Assembly (NCBI GenBank): GCA_951804985.1
Contig: OX638131.1
Span: 6,548,630-6,612,629 of the forward strand
Reading direction: 5' to 3'
DNA from: Dryomyza anilis
Taxonomy: Eukaryota > Arthropoda > Insecta > Diptera > Dryomyzidae
Length of the DNA stretch: 64,000 nucleotides
Positions 15,001 to 26,197 of the stretch are shown in pieces (position 1 is the first letter of the stretch; every line of letters begins with the position of its first letter). The position numbers and the translations under genes were made by a program. The notes under the pieces are model-generated. The model was not told where the DNA came from, did no database searches, and was given only the letters and a program-made list of their open reading frames with translations.

Positions 15001-18000
15001 TGCGGAGTAATAAGGTTTTGAAAATGGATTTTTAAAAATTTTCTTTAATTGGCCATAACTCCTAAACGGAGCGTCCTAGAGGGTTGAAAGTAGGCGCTTT
15101 TTATAGACATTGAATGCCTAATTTTTCAATGTAAATTTCATTTTTTTTTAAATTTCTTCAATTGGCCATAACTCCTAAACGGAGCGTCCTAGAGGGTTGA
15201 AAGTAGGCGCTTTTTATAGACATTGAATGCCTAATTTTCACTGTAAATTTCATATAATTCGATCTGAGGGTTGCGGAGTAATAAGGTTTTGAAAATGGAT
15301 TTTTAAAAATTTTCTTTAATTGGACATAACTCCTAAACGGAGCGCCCTAGAGGGTTGAAAGTAGGCGCTTTTTATAGACATTGAATGCCTAATTTTTCAC
15401 TGTAAATTTCATATAATTCGATCTGAGGGTTGCGGAGTAATAAGGTTTTGAAAATGGATTTTTAAAAATTTTCTTTAATTGGCCATAACTCCTAAACGGA
15501 GCGCCCTAGAGGGTTGAAAGTAGGCGCTTTTTATAGACATTGAATGCCTAATTTTCACTGTAAATTTCATATAATTCGATCTGAGGGTTGCGGAGTAATA
15601 AGGTTTTGAAAATGGATTTTTAAAAATTTTCTTTAATTGGCCATAACTCCTAAACGGAGCGCCCTAGAGGGTTGAAAGTAGGCGCTTTTTATAGACATTG
15701 AATGCCTAATTTTTCACTGTAAATTTAACTTTTTTTTTAAATTTCTTTAATTGGCCATAACTCCTAAACGGAGCGTCCTAGAGGGCTGAAAGTAGGCGCT
15801 TTTTATAGACATTGAATGCCTAATTTTTCAATGTAAATTTTATATAATTCGATCTGAGGGTTGCGGAGTAATAAGGTTTTGAAAATGGATTTTTAAAAAT
15901 TTTCTTTAATTGGCCATAACTCCTAAACGGAGCGCCCTAGAGGGTTGAAAGTAGGCGCTTTTTATAGACATTGAATGCCTAATATTTCACTGTAAATTTC
16001 ATATAATTCGATCTGAGGGTTGCGGAGTAATAAGGTTTTGAAAATGGATTTTTAAAAATTTTCTTTAATTGGCCATAACTCCTAAACGGAGCGCCCTAGA
16101 GGGTTGAAAGTAGGCGCTTTTTATAGACATTGAATGCCTAATTTTTCACTGTAAATTTCATATAATTCGATCTGAGGGTTGCGGAGTAATAAGGTTTTGA
16201 AAATGGATTTTTAAAAATTTTCTTTAATTGGCCATAACTCCTAAACGGAGCGCCCTAGAGGGTTGAAAGTAGGCGCTTTTTATAGACATTGAATGCCTAA
16301 TATTTCACTGTAAATTTCATATAATTCGATCTGAGGGTTGCGGAGTAATAAGGTTTTGAAAATGGATTTTTAAAAATTTTCTTTAATTGGCCATAACTCC
16401 TAAACGGAGCGTCCTAGAGGGCTGAAAGTAGGCGCTTTTTATAGACATTGAATGCCTAATTTTTCAATGTAAACTTCATTTTGTTTTTAATTTTCTTTAA
16501 TTGGCCATAACTCCTAAACGGAGCGTCCTAGAGGGCTGAAAGTAGGCGCTTTTTATAGACATTGAATGCCTAATTTTTCAATGTAAATTTCATATAATTC
16601 GATCTGAGGGTTGCGGAGTAATAAGGTTTTGAAAATGGATTTTTAAAAATTTTCTTTAATTGGCCATAACTCCTAAACGGAGCGTCCTAGAGGGTTGAAA
16701 GTAGGCGCTTTTTATAGACATTGAATGCCTAATTTTTCAATGTAAATTTAACTTTTTTTTTAAATTTCTTTAATTGGCCATAACTCCTAAACGGAGCGCC
16801 CTAGAGGGTTGAAAGTAGGCGCTTTTTATAGACATTGAATGCCTAATTTTTCAATGTAAACTTCATTTTTTTTTTAATTTTCTTTAATTGGCCATAACTC
16901 CTAAACGGAGCGTCCTAGAGGGCTGAAAGTAGGCGCTTTTTATAGACATTGAATGCCTAATTTTTCAATGTAAATTTTATATAATTCGATCTGAGGGTTG
17001 CGGAGTAATAAGGTTTTGAAAATGGATTTTTAAAAATTTTCTTTAATTGGCCATAACTCCTAAACGGAGCGTCCTAGAGGGTTGAAAGTAGGCGCTTTTT
17101 ATAGACATTGAATGCCTAATTTTTCAATGTAAATTTAACTTTTTTTTTAAATTTCTTTAATTGGCCATAACTCCTAAACGGAGCGTCCTAGAGGGTTGAA
17201 AGTAGGCGCTTTTTATAGACATTGAATGCCTAATTTTTCACTGTAAATTTCATATAATTCGATCTGAGGGTTGCGGAGTAATAAGGTTTTGAAAATGGAT
17301 TTTTAAAAATTTTCTTTAATTGGCCATAACTCCTAAACGGAGCGCCCTAGAGGGTTGAAAGTAGGCGCTTTTTATAGACATTGAATGCCTAATTTTTCAC
17401 TGTAAATTTCATATAATTCGATCTGAGGGTTGCGGAGTAATAAGGTTTTGAAAATGGATTTTTAAAAATTTTCTTTAATTGGCCATAACTCCTAAACGGA
17501 GCGTCCTAGAGGGCTGAAAGTAGGCGCTTTTTATAGACATTGAATGCCTAATTTTTCAATGTGAACTTCATTTTGTTTTTAATTTTCTTTAATTGGCCAT
17601 AACTCCTAAACGGAGCGTCCTAGAGGGCTGAAAGTAGGCGCTTTTTATAGACATTGAATGCCTAATTTTTCAATGTAAATTTCATATAATTCGATCTGAG
17701 GGTTGCGGAGTAATAAGGTTTTGAAAATGGATTTTTAAAAATTTTCTTTAATTGGCCATAACTCCTAAACGGAGCGTCCTAGAGGGTTGAAAGTAGGCGC
17801 TTTTTATAGACATTGAATGCCTAATTTTTCAATGTAAATTTAACTTTTTTTTTAAATTTCTTTAATTGGCCATAACTCCTAAACGGAGCGCCCTAGAGGG
17901 TTGAAAGTAGGCGCTTTTTATAGACATTGAATGCCTAATTTTTCAATGTAAATTTTATATAATTCGATCTGAGGGTTGCGGAGTAATAAGGTTTTGAAAA

Positions 18001-21000
18001 TGGATTTTTAAAAATTTTCTTTAATTGGCCATAACTCCTAAACGGAGCGCCCTAGACTGTTGAAAGTAGGCGCTTTTTATAGACATTGAATGCCTAATAT
18101 TTCACTGTAAATTTCATATAATTCGATCTGAGGGTTGCGGAGTAATAAGGTTTTGAAAATGGATTTTTTAAAATTTTCTTTAATTGGCCATAACTCCTAA
18201 ACGGAGCGCCCTAGAGGGTTGAAAGTATGCGCTTTTTATAGACATTGAATGCCTAATTTTTCACTGTAAATTTCATATAATTCGATCTGAGGGTTGCGGA
18301 GTAATAAGGTTTTGAAAATGGATTTTTAAAAATTTTCTTTAATTGGCCATAACTCCTAAACGGAGCGCCCTAGAGGGTTGAAAGTAGGCGCTTTTTATAG
18401 ACATTGAATGCCTAATATTTCACTGTAAATTTCATATAATTCGATCTGAGGGTTGCGGAGTAATAAGGTTTTGAAAATGGATTTTTAAAAATTTTCTTTA
18501 ATTGGCCATAACTCCTAAACGGAGCGCCCTAGAGGGTTGAAAGTAGGCGCTTTTTATAGACATTGAATGCCTAATATTTCACTGTAAATTTCATATAATT
18601 CGATCTGAGGGTTGCGGAGTAATAAGGTTTTGAAAATGGATTTTTAAAAATTTTCTTTAATTGGCCATAACTCCTAAACGGAGCGCCCTAGAGGGTTGAA
18701 AGTAGGCGCTTTTTATAGACATTGAATGCCTAATTTTTCACTGTAAATTTCATATAATTCGATCTGAGGGTTGCGGAGTAATAAGGTTTTGAAAATGGAT
18801 TTTTAAAAATTTTCTTTAATTGGCCATAACTCCTAAACGGAGCGTCCTAGAGGGCTGAAAGTAGGCGCTTTTTATAGACATTGAATGCCTAATTTTTCAA
18901 TGTAAACTTCATTTTGTTTTTAATTTTCTTTAATTGGCCATAACTCCTAAACGGAGCGTCCTAGAGGGTTGAAAGTAGGCGCTTTTTATAGACATTGAAT
19001 GCCTAATTTTTCACTGTAAATTTCATATAATTCGATCTGAGGGTTGCGGAGTAATAAGGTTTTGAAAATGGATTTTTAAAAATTTTCTTTAATTGGCCAT
19101 AACTCCTAAACGGAGCGTCCTAGAGGGCTGAAAGTAGGCGCTTTTTATAGACATTGAATGCCTAATTTTTCAATGTAAACTTCATTTTTTTTTTAATTTT
19201 CTTTAATTGGCCATAACTCCTAAACGGAGCGTCCTAGAGGGCTGAAAGTAGGCGCTTTTTATAGACATTGAATGCCTAATTTTTCAATGTAAATTTTATA
19301 TAATTCGATCTGAGGGTTGCGGAGTAATAAGGTTTTGAAAATGGATTTTTAAAAATTTTCTTTAATTGGCCATAACTCCTAAACGGAGCGTCCTAGAGGG
19401 TTGAAAGTAGGCGCTTTTTATAGACATTGAATGCCTAATTTTTCAATGTAAATTTAACTTTTTTTTTAAATTTCTTTAATTGGCCATAACTCCTAAACGG
19501 AGCGTCCTAGAGGGTTGAAAGTAGGCGCTTTTTATAGACATTGAATGCCTAATTTTTCACTGTAAATTTCATATAATTCGATCTGAGGGTTGCGGAGTAA
19601 TAAGGTTTTGAAAATGGATTTTTAAAAATTTTCTTTAATTGGCCATAACTCCTAAACGGAGCGCGTTAGAGGGTTGAAAGTAGGCGCTTTTTATAGACAT
19701 TGAATGCCTAATTTTTCACTGTAAATTTCATATAATTCGATCTGAGGGTTGCGGAGTAATAAGGTTTTGAAAATGGATTTTTAAAAATTTTCTTTAATTG
19801 GCCATAACTCCTAAACGGAGCGTCCTAGAGGGCTGAAAGTAGGCGCTTTTTATAGACATTGAATGCCTAATTTTTCAATGTGAACTTCATTTTGTTTTTA
19901 ATTTTCTTTAATTGGCCATAACTCCTAAACGGAGCGTCCTAGAGGGTTGAAAGTAGGCGCTTTTTATAGACATTGAATGCCTAATTTTTCACTGTAAATT
20001 TCATATAATTCGATCTGAGGGTTGCGGAGTAATAAGGTTTTGAAAATGGATTTTTAAAAATTTTCTTTAATTGGCCATAACTCCTAAACGGAGCGCCCTA
20101 GAGGGTTGAAAGTAGGCGCTTTTTATAGACATTGAATGCCTAATTTTTCACTGTAAATTTCATATAATTCGATCTGAGGGTTGCGGAGTAATAAGGTTTT
20201 GAAAATGGATTTTTAAAAATTTTCTTTAATTGGCCATAACTCCTAAACGGAGCGTCCTAGAGGGCTGAAAGTAGGCGCTTTTTATAGACATTGAATGCCT
20301 AATTTTTCAATGTGAACTTCATTTTGTTTTTAATTTTCTTTAATTGGCCATAACTCCTAAACGGAGCGTCCTAGAGGGTTGAAAGTAGGCGCTTTTTATA
20401 GACATTGAATGCCTAATTTTTCAATGTAAATTTAACTTTTTTTTAAAATTTCTTTAATTGGCCATAACTCCTAAACGGAGCGTCCTAGAGGGCTGAAAGT
20501 AGGCGCTTTTTATAGACATTGAATGCCTAATTTTTCAGTGTAAATTTCATATAATTCGATCTGAGGGTTGCGGAGTAAAAAGGTTTTGAAAATGGATTTT
20601 TAAAAATTTTCTTTAATTGGCCATAACTCCTAAACGGAGCGTCCTAGAGGGTTGAAAGTAGGCGCTTTTTATAGACATTGAATGCCTAATTTTTCAATGT
20701 AAATTTAACTTTTTTTTTAATTTTCTTTAATTGGCCATAACTCCTAAACGGAGCGTCCTAGAGGGCTGAAAGTAGGCGCTTTTTATAGACATTGAATGCC
20801 TAATTTTTCACTGTAAATTTCATATAATTCGATCTGAGGGTTGCGGAGTAAAAAGGTTTTGAAAATGGATTTTTAAAAATTTTCTTTAATTGGCCATAAC
20901 TCCTAAACGGAGCGTCCTAGAGGGTTGAAAGTAGGCGCTTTTTATAGACATTGAATGCCTAATTTTTCAATGTAAATTTAACTTTTTTTTTAATTTTCTT

Positions 21001-23786
21001 TAATTGGCCATAACTCCTAAACGGAGCGTCCTAGAGGGCTGAAAGTAGGCGCTTTTTATAGACATTGAATGCCTAATTTTTCACTGTAAATTTCATATAA
21101 TTCGATCTGAGGGTTGCGGAGTAAAAAGGTTTTGAAAATGGATTTTTAAAAATTTTCTTTAATTGGCCATAACTCCTAAACGGAGCGTCCTAGAGGGCTG
21201 AAAGTAGGCGCTTTTTATAGACATTGAATGCCTAATTTTTCAATGTGAACTTCATTTTGTTTTTAACGGAGCGTCCTAGAGGGTTGAAAGTAGGCGCTTT
21301 TTATAGACATTGAATGCCTAATTTTTCACTGTAAATTTCATATAATTCGATCTGAGGGTTGCGGAGTAATAAGGTTTTGAAAATGGATTTTTAAAAATTT
21401 TCTTTAATTGGCCATAACTCCTAAACGGAGCGCCCTAGAGGGTTGAAAGTAGGCGCTTTTTATAGACATTGAATGCCTAATTTTTCACTGTAAATTTCAT
21501 ATAATTCGATCTGAGGGTTGCGGAGTAATAAGGTTTTGAAAATGGATTTTTAAAAATTTTCTTTAATTGGCCATAACTCCTAAACGGAGCGTCCTAGAGG
21601 GCTGAAAGTAGGCGCTTTTTATAGACATTGAATGCCTAATTTTTCAATGTGAACTTCATTTTGTTTTTAATTTTCTTTAATTGGCCATAACTCCTAAACG
21701 GAGCGTCCTAGAGGGTTGAAAGTAGGCGCTTTTTATAGACATTGAATGCATAATTTTTCAATGTAAATTTAACTTTTTTTTTATAGACATTGAATGCCTA
21801 ATTTTTCAATGTAAATTTTATATAATTCGATCTGAGGGTTGCGGAGTAATAAGGTTTTGAAAATAGATTTTTAAAAATTTTCTTTAATTGGCCATAACTC
21901 CTAAACGGAGCGTCCTAGAGGGCTGAAAGTAGGCGCTTTTTATAGACATTGAATGCCTAATTTTTCAATGTAAATTTTATATAATTCGATCTGAGGGTTG
22001 CGGAGTAATAAGGTTTTGAAAATGGATTTTTAAAAATTTTCTTTAATTGGCCATAACTCCTAAACGGAGCGTCCTAGAGTGTTGAAAGTAGGCGCTTTTT
22101 ATAGACATTGAATGCCTAATTTTTCAATGTAAATTTCATTTTTTTTTATTTTTCTTTAATTGGCCATAACTCCTAAACGGAGCGTCCTAGAGGGTTGAAA
22201 GTAGGCGCTTTTTATAGACATTGAATGCCTAATTTTTCACTGTAAATTTCATATAATTCGATCTGAGGGTTGCGGAGTAATAAGGTTTTGAAAATGGATT
22301 TTTAAAAATTTTCTTTAATTGGCCATAACTCCTAAACGGAGCGCCCTAGAGGGTTGAAAGTAGGCGCTTTTTATAGACATTGAATGCCTAATTTTTCAAT
22401 GTAAATTTCATTTTTTTTTTAAATTTCTTTAATTGGCCATAACTCCTAAACGGAGCGTCCTAGAGGGTTGAAAGTAGGCGCTTTTTATAGACATTGAATG
22501 CCTAATTTTTCAATGTAAATTTCATTTTGTTTTTAATTTTCTTTAATTGGCCATAACTCCTAAACGGAGCGTCCTAGAGGGCTGAAAGTAGGCGCTTTTT
22601 ATAGACATTGAATGCCTAATTTTTCAATGTAAATTTCATTTTTTTTTTAAATTTCTTTAATTGGCCATAACTCCTAAACGGAGCGTCCTAGAGGGCTGAA
22701 AGTAGGCGCTTTTTATAGACATTGAATGCCTAATTTTTCAATGTAAATTTTATATAATTCGATCTGAGGGTTGCGGAGTAATAAGGTTTTGAAAATGGAT
22801 TTTTAAAAATTTTCTTTAATTGGCCATAACTCCTAAACGGAGCGTCCTAGAGGGCTGAAAGTAGGCGCTTTTTATAGACATTGAATGCCTAATTTTTCAA
22901 TGTAAATTTCATTTTTTTTTTAAATTTCTTTAATTGGCCATAACTCCTAAACGGAGCGTCCTAGAGGGTTGAAAGTAGGGGCTTTTTATAGACATTGAAT
23001 GCCTAATTTTTCACTGTAAATTTCATATAATTCGATCTGAGGGTTGCGGAGTAATAAGGTTTTGAAAATGGATTTTTAAAAATTTTCTTTAATTGGCCAT
23101 AACTCCTAAACGGGGCGCCCTAGAGGGTTGAAAGTAGGCGCTTTTTATAGACATTGAATGCCTAATTTTTCACTGTAAATTTCATATAATTCGATCTGAG
23201 GGTTGCGGAGTAATAAGGTTTTGAAAATGGATTTTTAAAAATTTTCTTTAATTGGCCATAACTCCTAAACGGAGCGTCCTAGAGGGTTGAAAGTAGGCGC
23301 TTTTTATAGACATTGAATGCCTAATTTTTCAATGTAAATTTCATTTTGTTTTTAATTTTCTTTAATTGGCCATAACTCCTAAACGCAGCGTCCTAGAGGG
23401 TTGAAAGTAGGCGCTTTTTATAGACATTGAATGCCTAATTTTTCAATGTAAATTTTATATAATTCGATCTGAGGGCTGCGGAGTAATAAGGTTTTGAAAA
23501 TGGATTTTTAAATATTTTTTTTAATTGGCCATAACTCCTAAACGGAGCGTCCTAGAGGGATGAAAGTAGGCGCTTTTTATAGACATTGAATGCCTAATTT
23601 TTCAATGTAAATTTTATATAATTCGATCTGAGGGCTGCGGAAAAATAAGGTTTTGAAAATGGATTTTTAAAAATTTTCTTTAATTGGCCATAACTCCTAA
23701 ACGGAGCGTCCTAGAGGGTTGAAAGTAGGCGCTTTTTATAGACATTGAATGCCTAATTTTTCACTGTAAATTTCATATAATAATCG
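1..23786. repeat. Large satellite array, two interleaved monomer types (~113 and ~159 bp)
   Basis: A head-to-tail tandem array fills the first 23.8 kb and runs off the left edge. Every unit shares a core of about 95 bp (GGCCATAACTCCTAAACG ... GTAGGCGCTTTTTATAGACA ... AATGTAAATTT). Between cores there are two kinds of linker. The short type has a T-rich linker and a period near 113 bp (for example TGTAAATTT at 1, 114 and 227). The long type inserts about 46 bp containing ATAATTCGATCTGAGGG and GGAGTAATAAGG and has a period near 159 bp (227 to 386). Short units dominate 1-3800; both are mixed after that. I estimate roughly 170 units (not counted). Stop codons recur in all frames, so it is not coding. 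Copies differ by scattered single-base variants. Likely heterochromatic or pericentromeric-edge DNA, but that location is inference. Confidence 0.97.
6900..12700. repeat. Higher-order repeat zone inside the satellite (~1.34-1.5 kb period)
   Basis: A rare pair of variants (ATTGGACATAACT followed by GCGCCCTAG and ATAGACACTGAATGC) recurs with TTATAGACAC at 6971, 8471, 9811, 11152 and 12607. The steps are 1500, 1340, 1341 and 1455 bp. Other rare markers agree: CTTTAATAGG at 7981 and 9321 (1340 bp) and ACGCAGCGTC before GGGCTGAAAG at 7731 and 9071 (1340 bp). The step differences (about 160 and 114 bp) equal one long or one short monomer, so blocks of about nine monomers were duplicated and then changed by whole units. 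A second, shorter period is seen further left: TCACTGTAAA at 1901 and 2974 is about 1.07 kb. Confidence 0.85.
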
Positions 23787-23896
23787 ATTAAATCGTTTAT
23801 ATCTTCTAAACGGAGCGTCGTAGAGCGGTCAAAGTTGGCGCATTTTATAGTGCTTTGAAGTGGATTATTTACTGCAAAAATCATTAAATTCGGTTT
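23787..23896. repeat. Diverged satellite monomer at array edge (left half)
   Basis: The regular array stops after the last AATTTCATATAAT. What follows still aligns to the monomer (TCTTCTAAACGGAGCGTCGT, then TTGGCGCATTTTATAG, then AATCATTAAATTCGG) but with many substitutions. This is the expected pattern for an array edge, where homogenisation by unequal exchange is weakest. The match breaks at TTCGGTTT, where an inserted sequence begins; the rest of the monomer resumes near 25109. Confidence 0.75.
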
Positions 23897-25108
23897 CCCT
23901 ATTAGAAACTTTGGTAGGGCCATGGTCATGAAATGATCACGTCATTATTTGAGATGATCGGGAAATGACGAGGCCCATAATGTCCTTCTAACGCAGTGTC
24001 CTGATCATGTACTGACCTCAGGCCATGATCATGTACTGGTCGGGCAATTCTCCATTTTATTATTTACCCGACAATTGCCTTGTCAGAGCCGGAGCATAAA
24101 AGGGTTTCTCTCATTAAATATCGATCATTGTCTGATACTAATTTCGTTATGAGGAACAAATAATGTACCTACACTAAGAAAACAAAGATGATTGCCAGAA
24201 ATATCACAGCCCTAAATATCAAGTTATTTACAAATTATTTCAATCGTATTTGAGACATCCGTCAAATACGATAAATATTCGTAGCAACTATCTTTCAAAT
24301 TTACGATTATGTATAGCAACCATCAATTACAGATCTGACAAATAGGTGAATGAATATTTGGAAATGGTACTCCTTTAGAATTCGCGGAGTTATTTTTATT
24401 GAATTGAAAAATAAAAAGAATTAAATGTATTTCAATTTATTCTAGAATTAAAACAGTATCCTGGTACATGGTACATCCTGGTATACATCGCCATCGTCTT
24501 TTTAAATCCTTCGAAGACAAAAGAAATATTTTCCATCACGTGTTGATAATTTAAATCACAGGATATTTTATTTTCATTTTTACCACTAAAATGTAATATT
24601 TGAGTGGGCACTTTTTTACACCATTGAATTTACATAATTCTTGTGGATAAATCGAACGTAAGGAAAAAGTGCGCCATTTTCCTTTTTTATGGTAGTTAAA
24701 TGTCAAAATACCTCAAAATATTGCGCCAAATGTCCAAGAACTCAGGATGTTTGCTATCAGTCAACTGTAAATATCTCAATTTTCATTGCTGTTGTGGCAA
24801 ACATCTCGTAACTATCTGCATATATGTCATATTTAAAAAATATTAATAGTTTTGCTGCAACTTTATTGAAACGTTTGAATATTTGCTACAAGGCGTAAAT
24901 TTAAAAGGATAGTTGCAGCAAGACTTTCATAAACATCTTGTTTTCATAGTGTATGATCGGGAACATTGACTATTTAGATAATGTAAACCCTGGTATAGTA
25001 AGCATGATAAGGGCATGGAAATGCAATGATCATATTTTCTCTAATAGGGCTTACCCAACGAAAACCCGATCATTTCCCGATAGCGTATCGGGCAAATTTC
25101 TACTAGGG
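23897..25108. mobile_element. Candidate non-autonomous DNA element inserted in a satellite monomer
   Basis: This 1.2-kb block interrupts a decayed satellite monomer. Its ends are inverted: CCCTATTAGAAA at 23897-23908 and the complement of CCCTAGTAGAAA at 25097-25108 (11 of 12 match). Inside, ATCGGGAAATGA at 23957-23968 has an exact inverted copy at 25070-25081, and a second inverted CCCTATTAGA lies near 25040. The interior is AT-rich with no convincing open frame. No clear target duplication is visible (flanks TTT and TTA), so the superfamily is unknown. The alternative is unrelated spacer that happens to contain inverted repeats, but resumption of satellite sequence on the far side argues for an insertion. 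Confidence 0.5.
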
Positions 25109-25230
25109 TTAGTGGTTCTGAAATCGGCTGATGATTTACATCTTCTAAACGGAGTGTACTAGAGGCGTCAAAGTCATATCTTTTTTGGGAAGCGTCCTAG
25201 AGAAGTCAAGTGGCGTTTTTTCAGACAGGT
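25109..25230. repeat. Diverged satellite monomer (right half and a further fragment)
   Basis: GGTTCTGAAATCGG at the start matches the satellite's GGTTTTGAAAATGG, and ATCTTCTAAACGGAGTG followed by ACTAGAGGCGTCAAAGT matches the core. A second partial core, GGAAGCGTCCTAGAGAAG, follows at about 25188. These are the last recognisable satellite remnants before unique DNA. Confidence 0.65.
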
Positions 25231-26197
25231 CTTGTAAAATATTTTGTAGAGTTTGTTCCTTTCTAAACTCATTGAGCTTATTACCAGCTAATATCGGATT
25301 TTATGTACGTGTTGTTTTCCTCTTTGATATATCTTATTCTGAGATTGGCTTGAGACAAAATCTTCTCGCTTTATTTGATATAAAATAAATCTATTTTTAT
25401 TTAGGCAATTTCTTATTAAATTATAATATACTTGAGCAGTATAAAAATTATCCTTTTTCGTGAGTGTTTTTGCGACAACTCCAAAGTCTGTGTCGTTTGG
25501 AACTTTACGACATTTTTTATTTATTACAATTATTAAAAAAATTCATGTGTAGATAACATTATACGCCATAATGATTTTGATTAACTTATGCAGAAATCGT
25601 GCTCTACACCCAGAAAAAAATACTATATAAATAATAGTTTTTTACTATTAAAAATAGTCAATAGGATAAATTATTATTTTAATCGGAAAATACGATTAAA
25701 TACCATGACATTGCCATTAATTTTATATGAAAAGATTTATTTTTTGTATACTATTAAATCAATAATTGTCCTATTGACCAATTTTAATGGGATTTGAGGG
25801 AATTTTTTTCTGGGTGTATTGACGCTGCGATTATAATTTTAAAAAGTAAATTTTTTGAAAACTTTTTCACAAACCTTTTACAACGTCGATATAAATAATA
25901 TTTAAATCCGTTCTCAAAATATATTTTTTTAATACATGTTTGCTGCAACAGTATTCATATTTTTACCAAGCCGACACATGCTTCATTCCACTGTGCGCCG
26001 ACGGCACATTCGCCGTCGCGAAGCATTATCAGTTTATGCTGATTAAACGCGACTCAACTCAGACAATCGGCGTCGTGTCTCATTTGTGACCGCGCCGTAA
26101 GCCGAGCATGTTTGTTGCTCCGCTGCCATCGCGCTTCTTAATTCGATAATTTAATATTTGTCAGCGAAAACAGCAGATAATCTGTAGATCAACGAAA
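25231..26197. other. Spacer and presumed upstream region of the TULIP gene
   Basis: This AT-rich spacer holds one short TA-flanked inverted-repeat element (listed separately). GC content rises from about 25990, as expected near a promoter and 5' UTR. GATA-type motifs are visible: CATTATCAG at about 26024 and AGATAATC at about 26175, just upstream of the start codon. In flies GATA factors drive many gut and fat-body genes, which would suit a secreted lipid-binding protein, but this is inference. No TATA box is obvious. Confidence 0.4.
25607..25816. mobile_element. Short MITE, TA-flanked (Tc1/mariner-like), 210 bp
   Basis: CACCCAGAAAAAAAT at 25607-25621 is exactly inverted at the right end (complement ending at 25816). 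The dinucleotide TA lies directly outside both ends (25605-25606 and 25817-25818). TA target duplication with short terminal inverted repeats is the signature of Tc1/mariner-derived MITEs. The interior is AT-rich and encodes nothing recognisable. Confidence 0.8.

Noticed and set aside
1..23786. Satellite as a CRISPR-like repeat-spacer array
   Set aside because: The linkers are themselves two repeated types, not unique spacers, and this is an insect genome.
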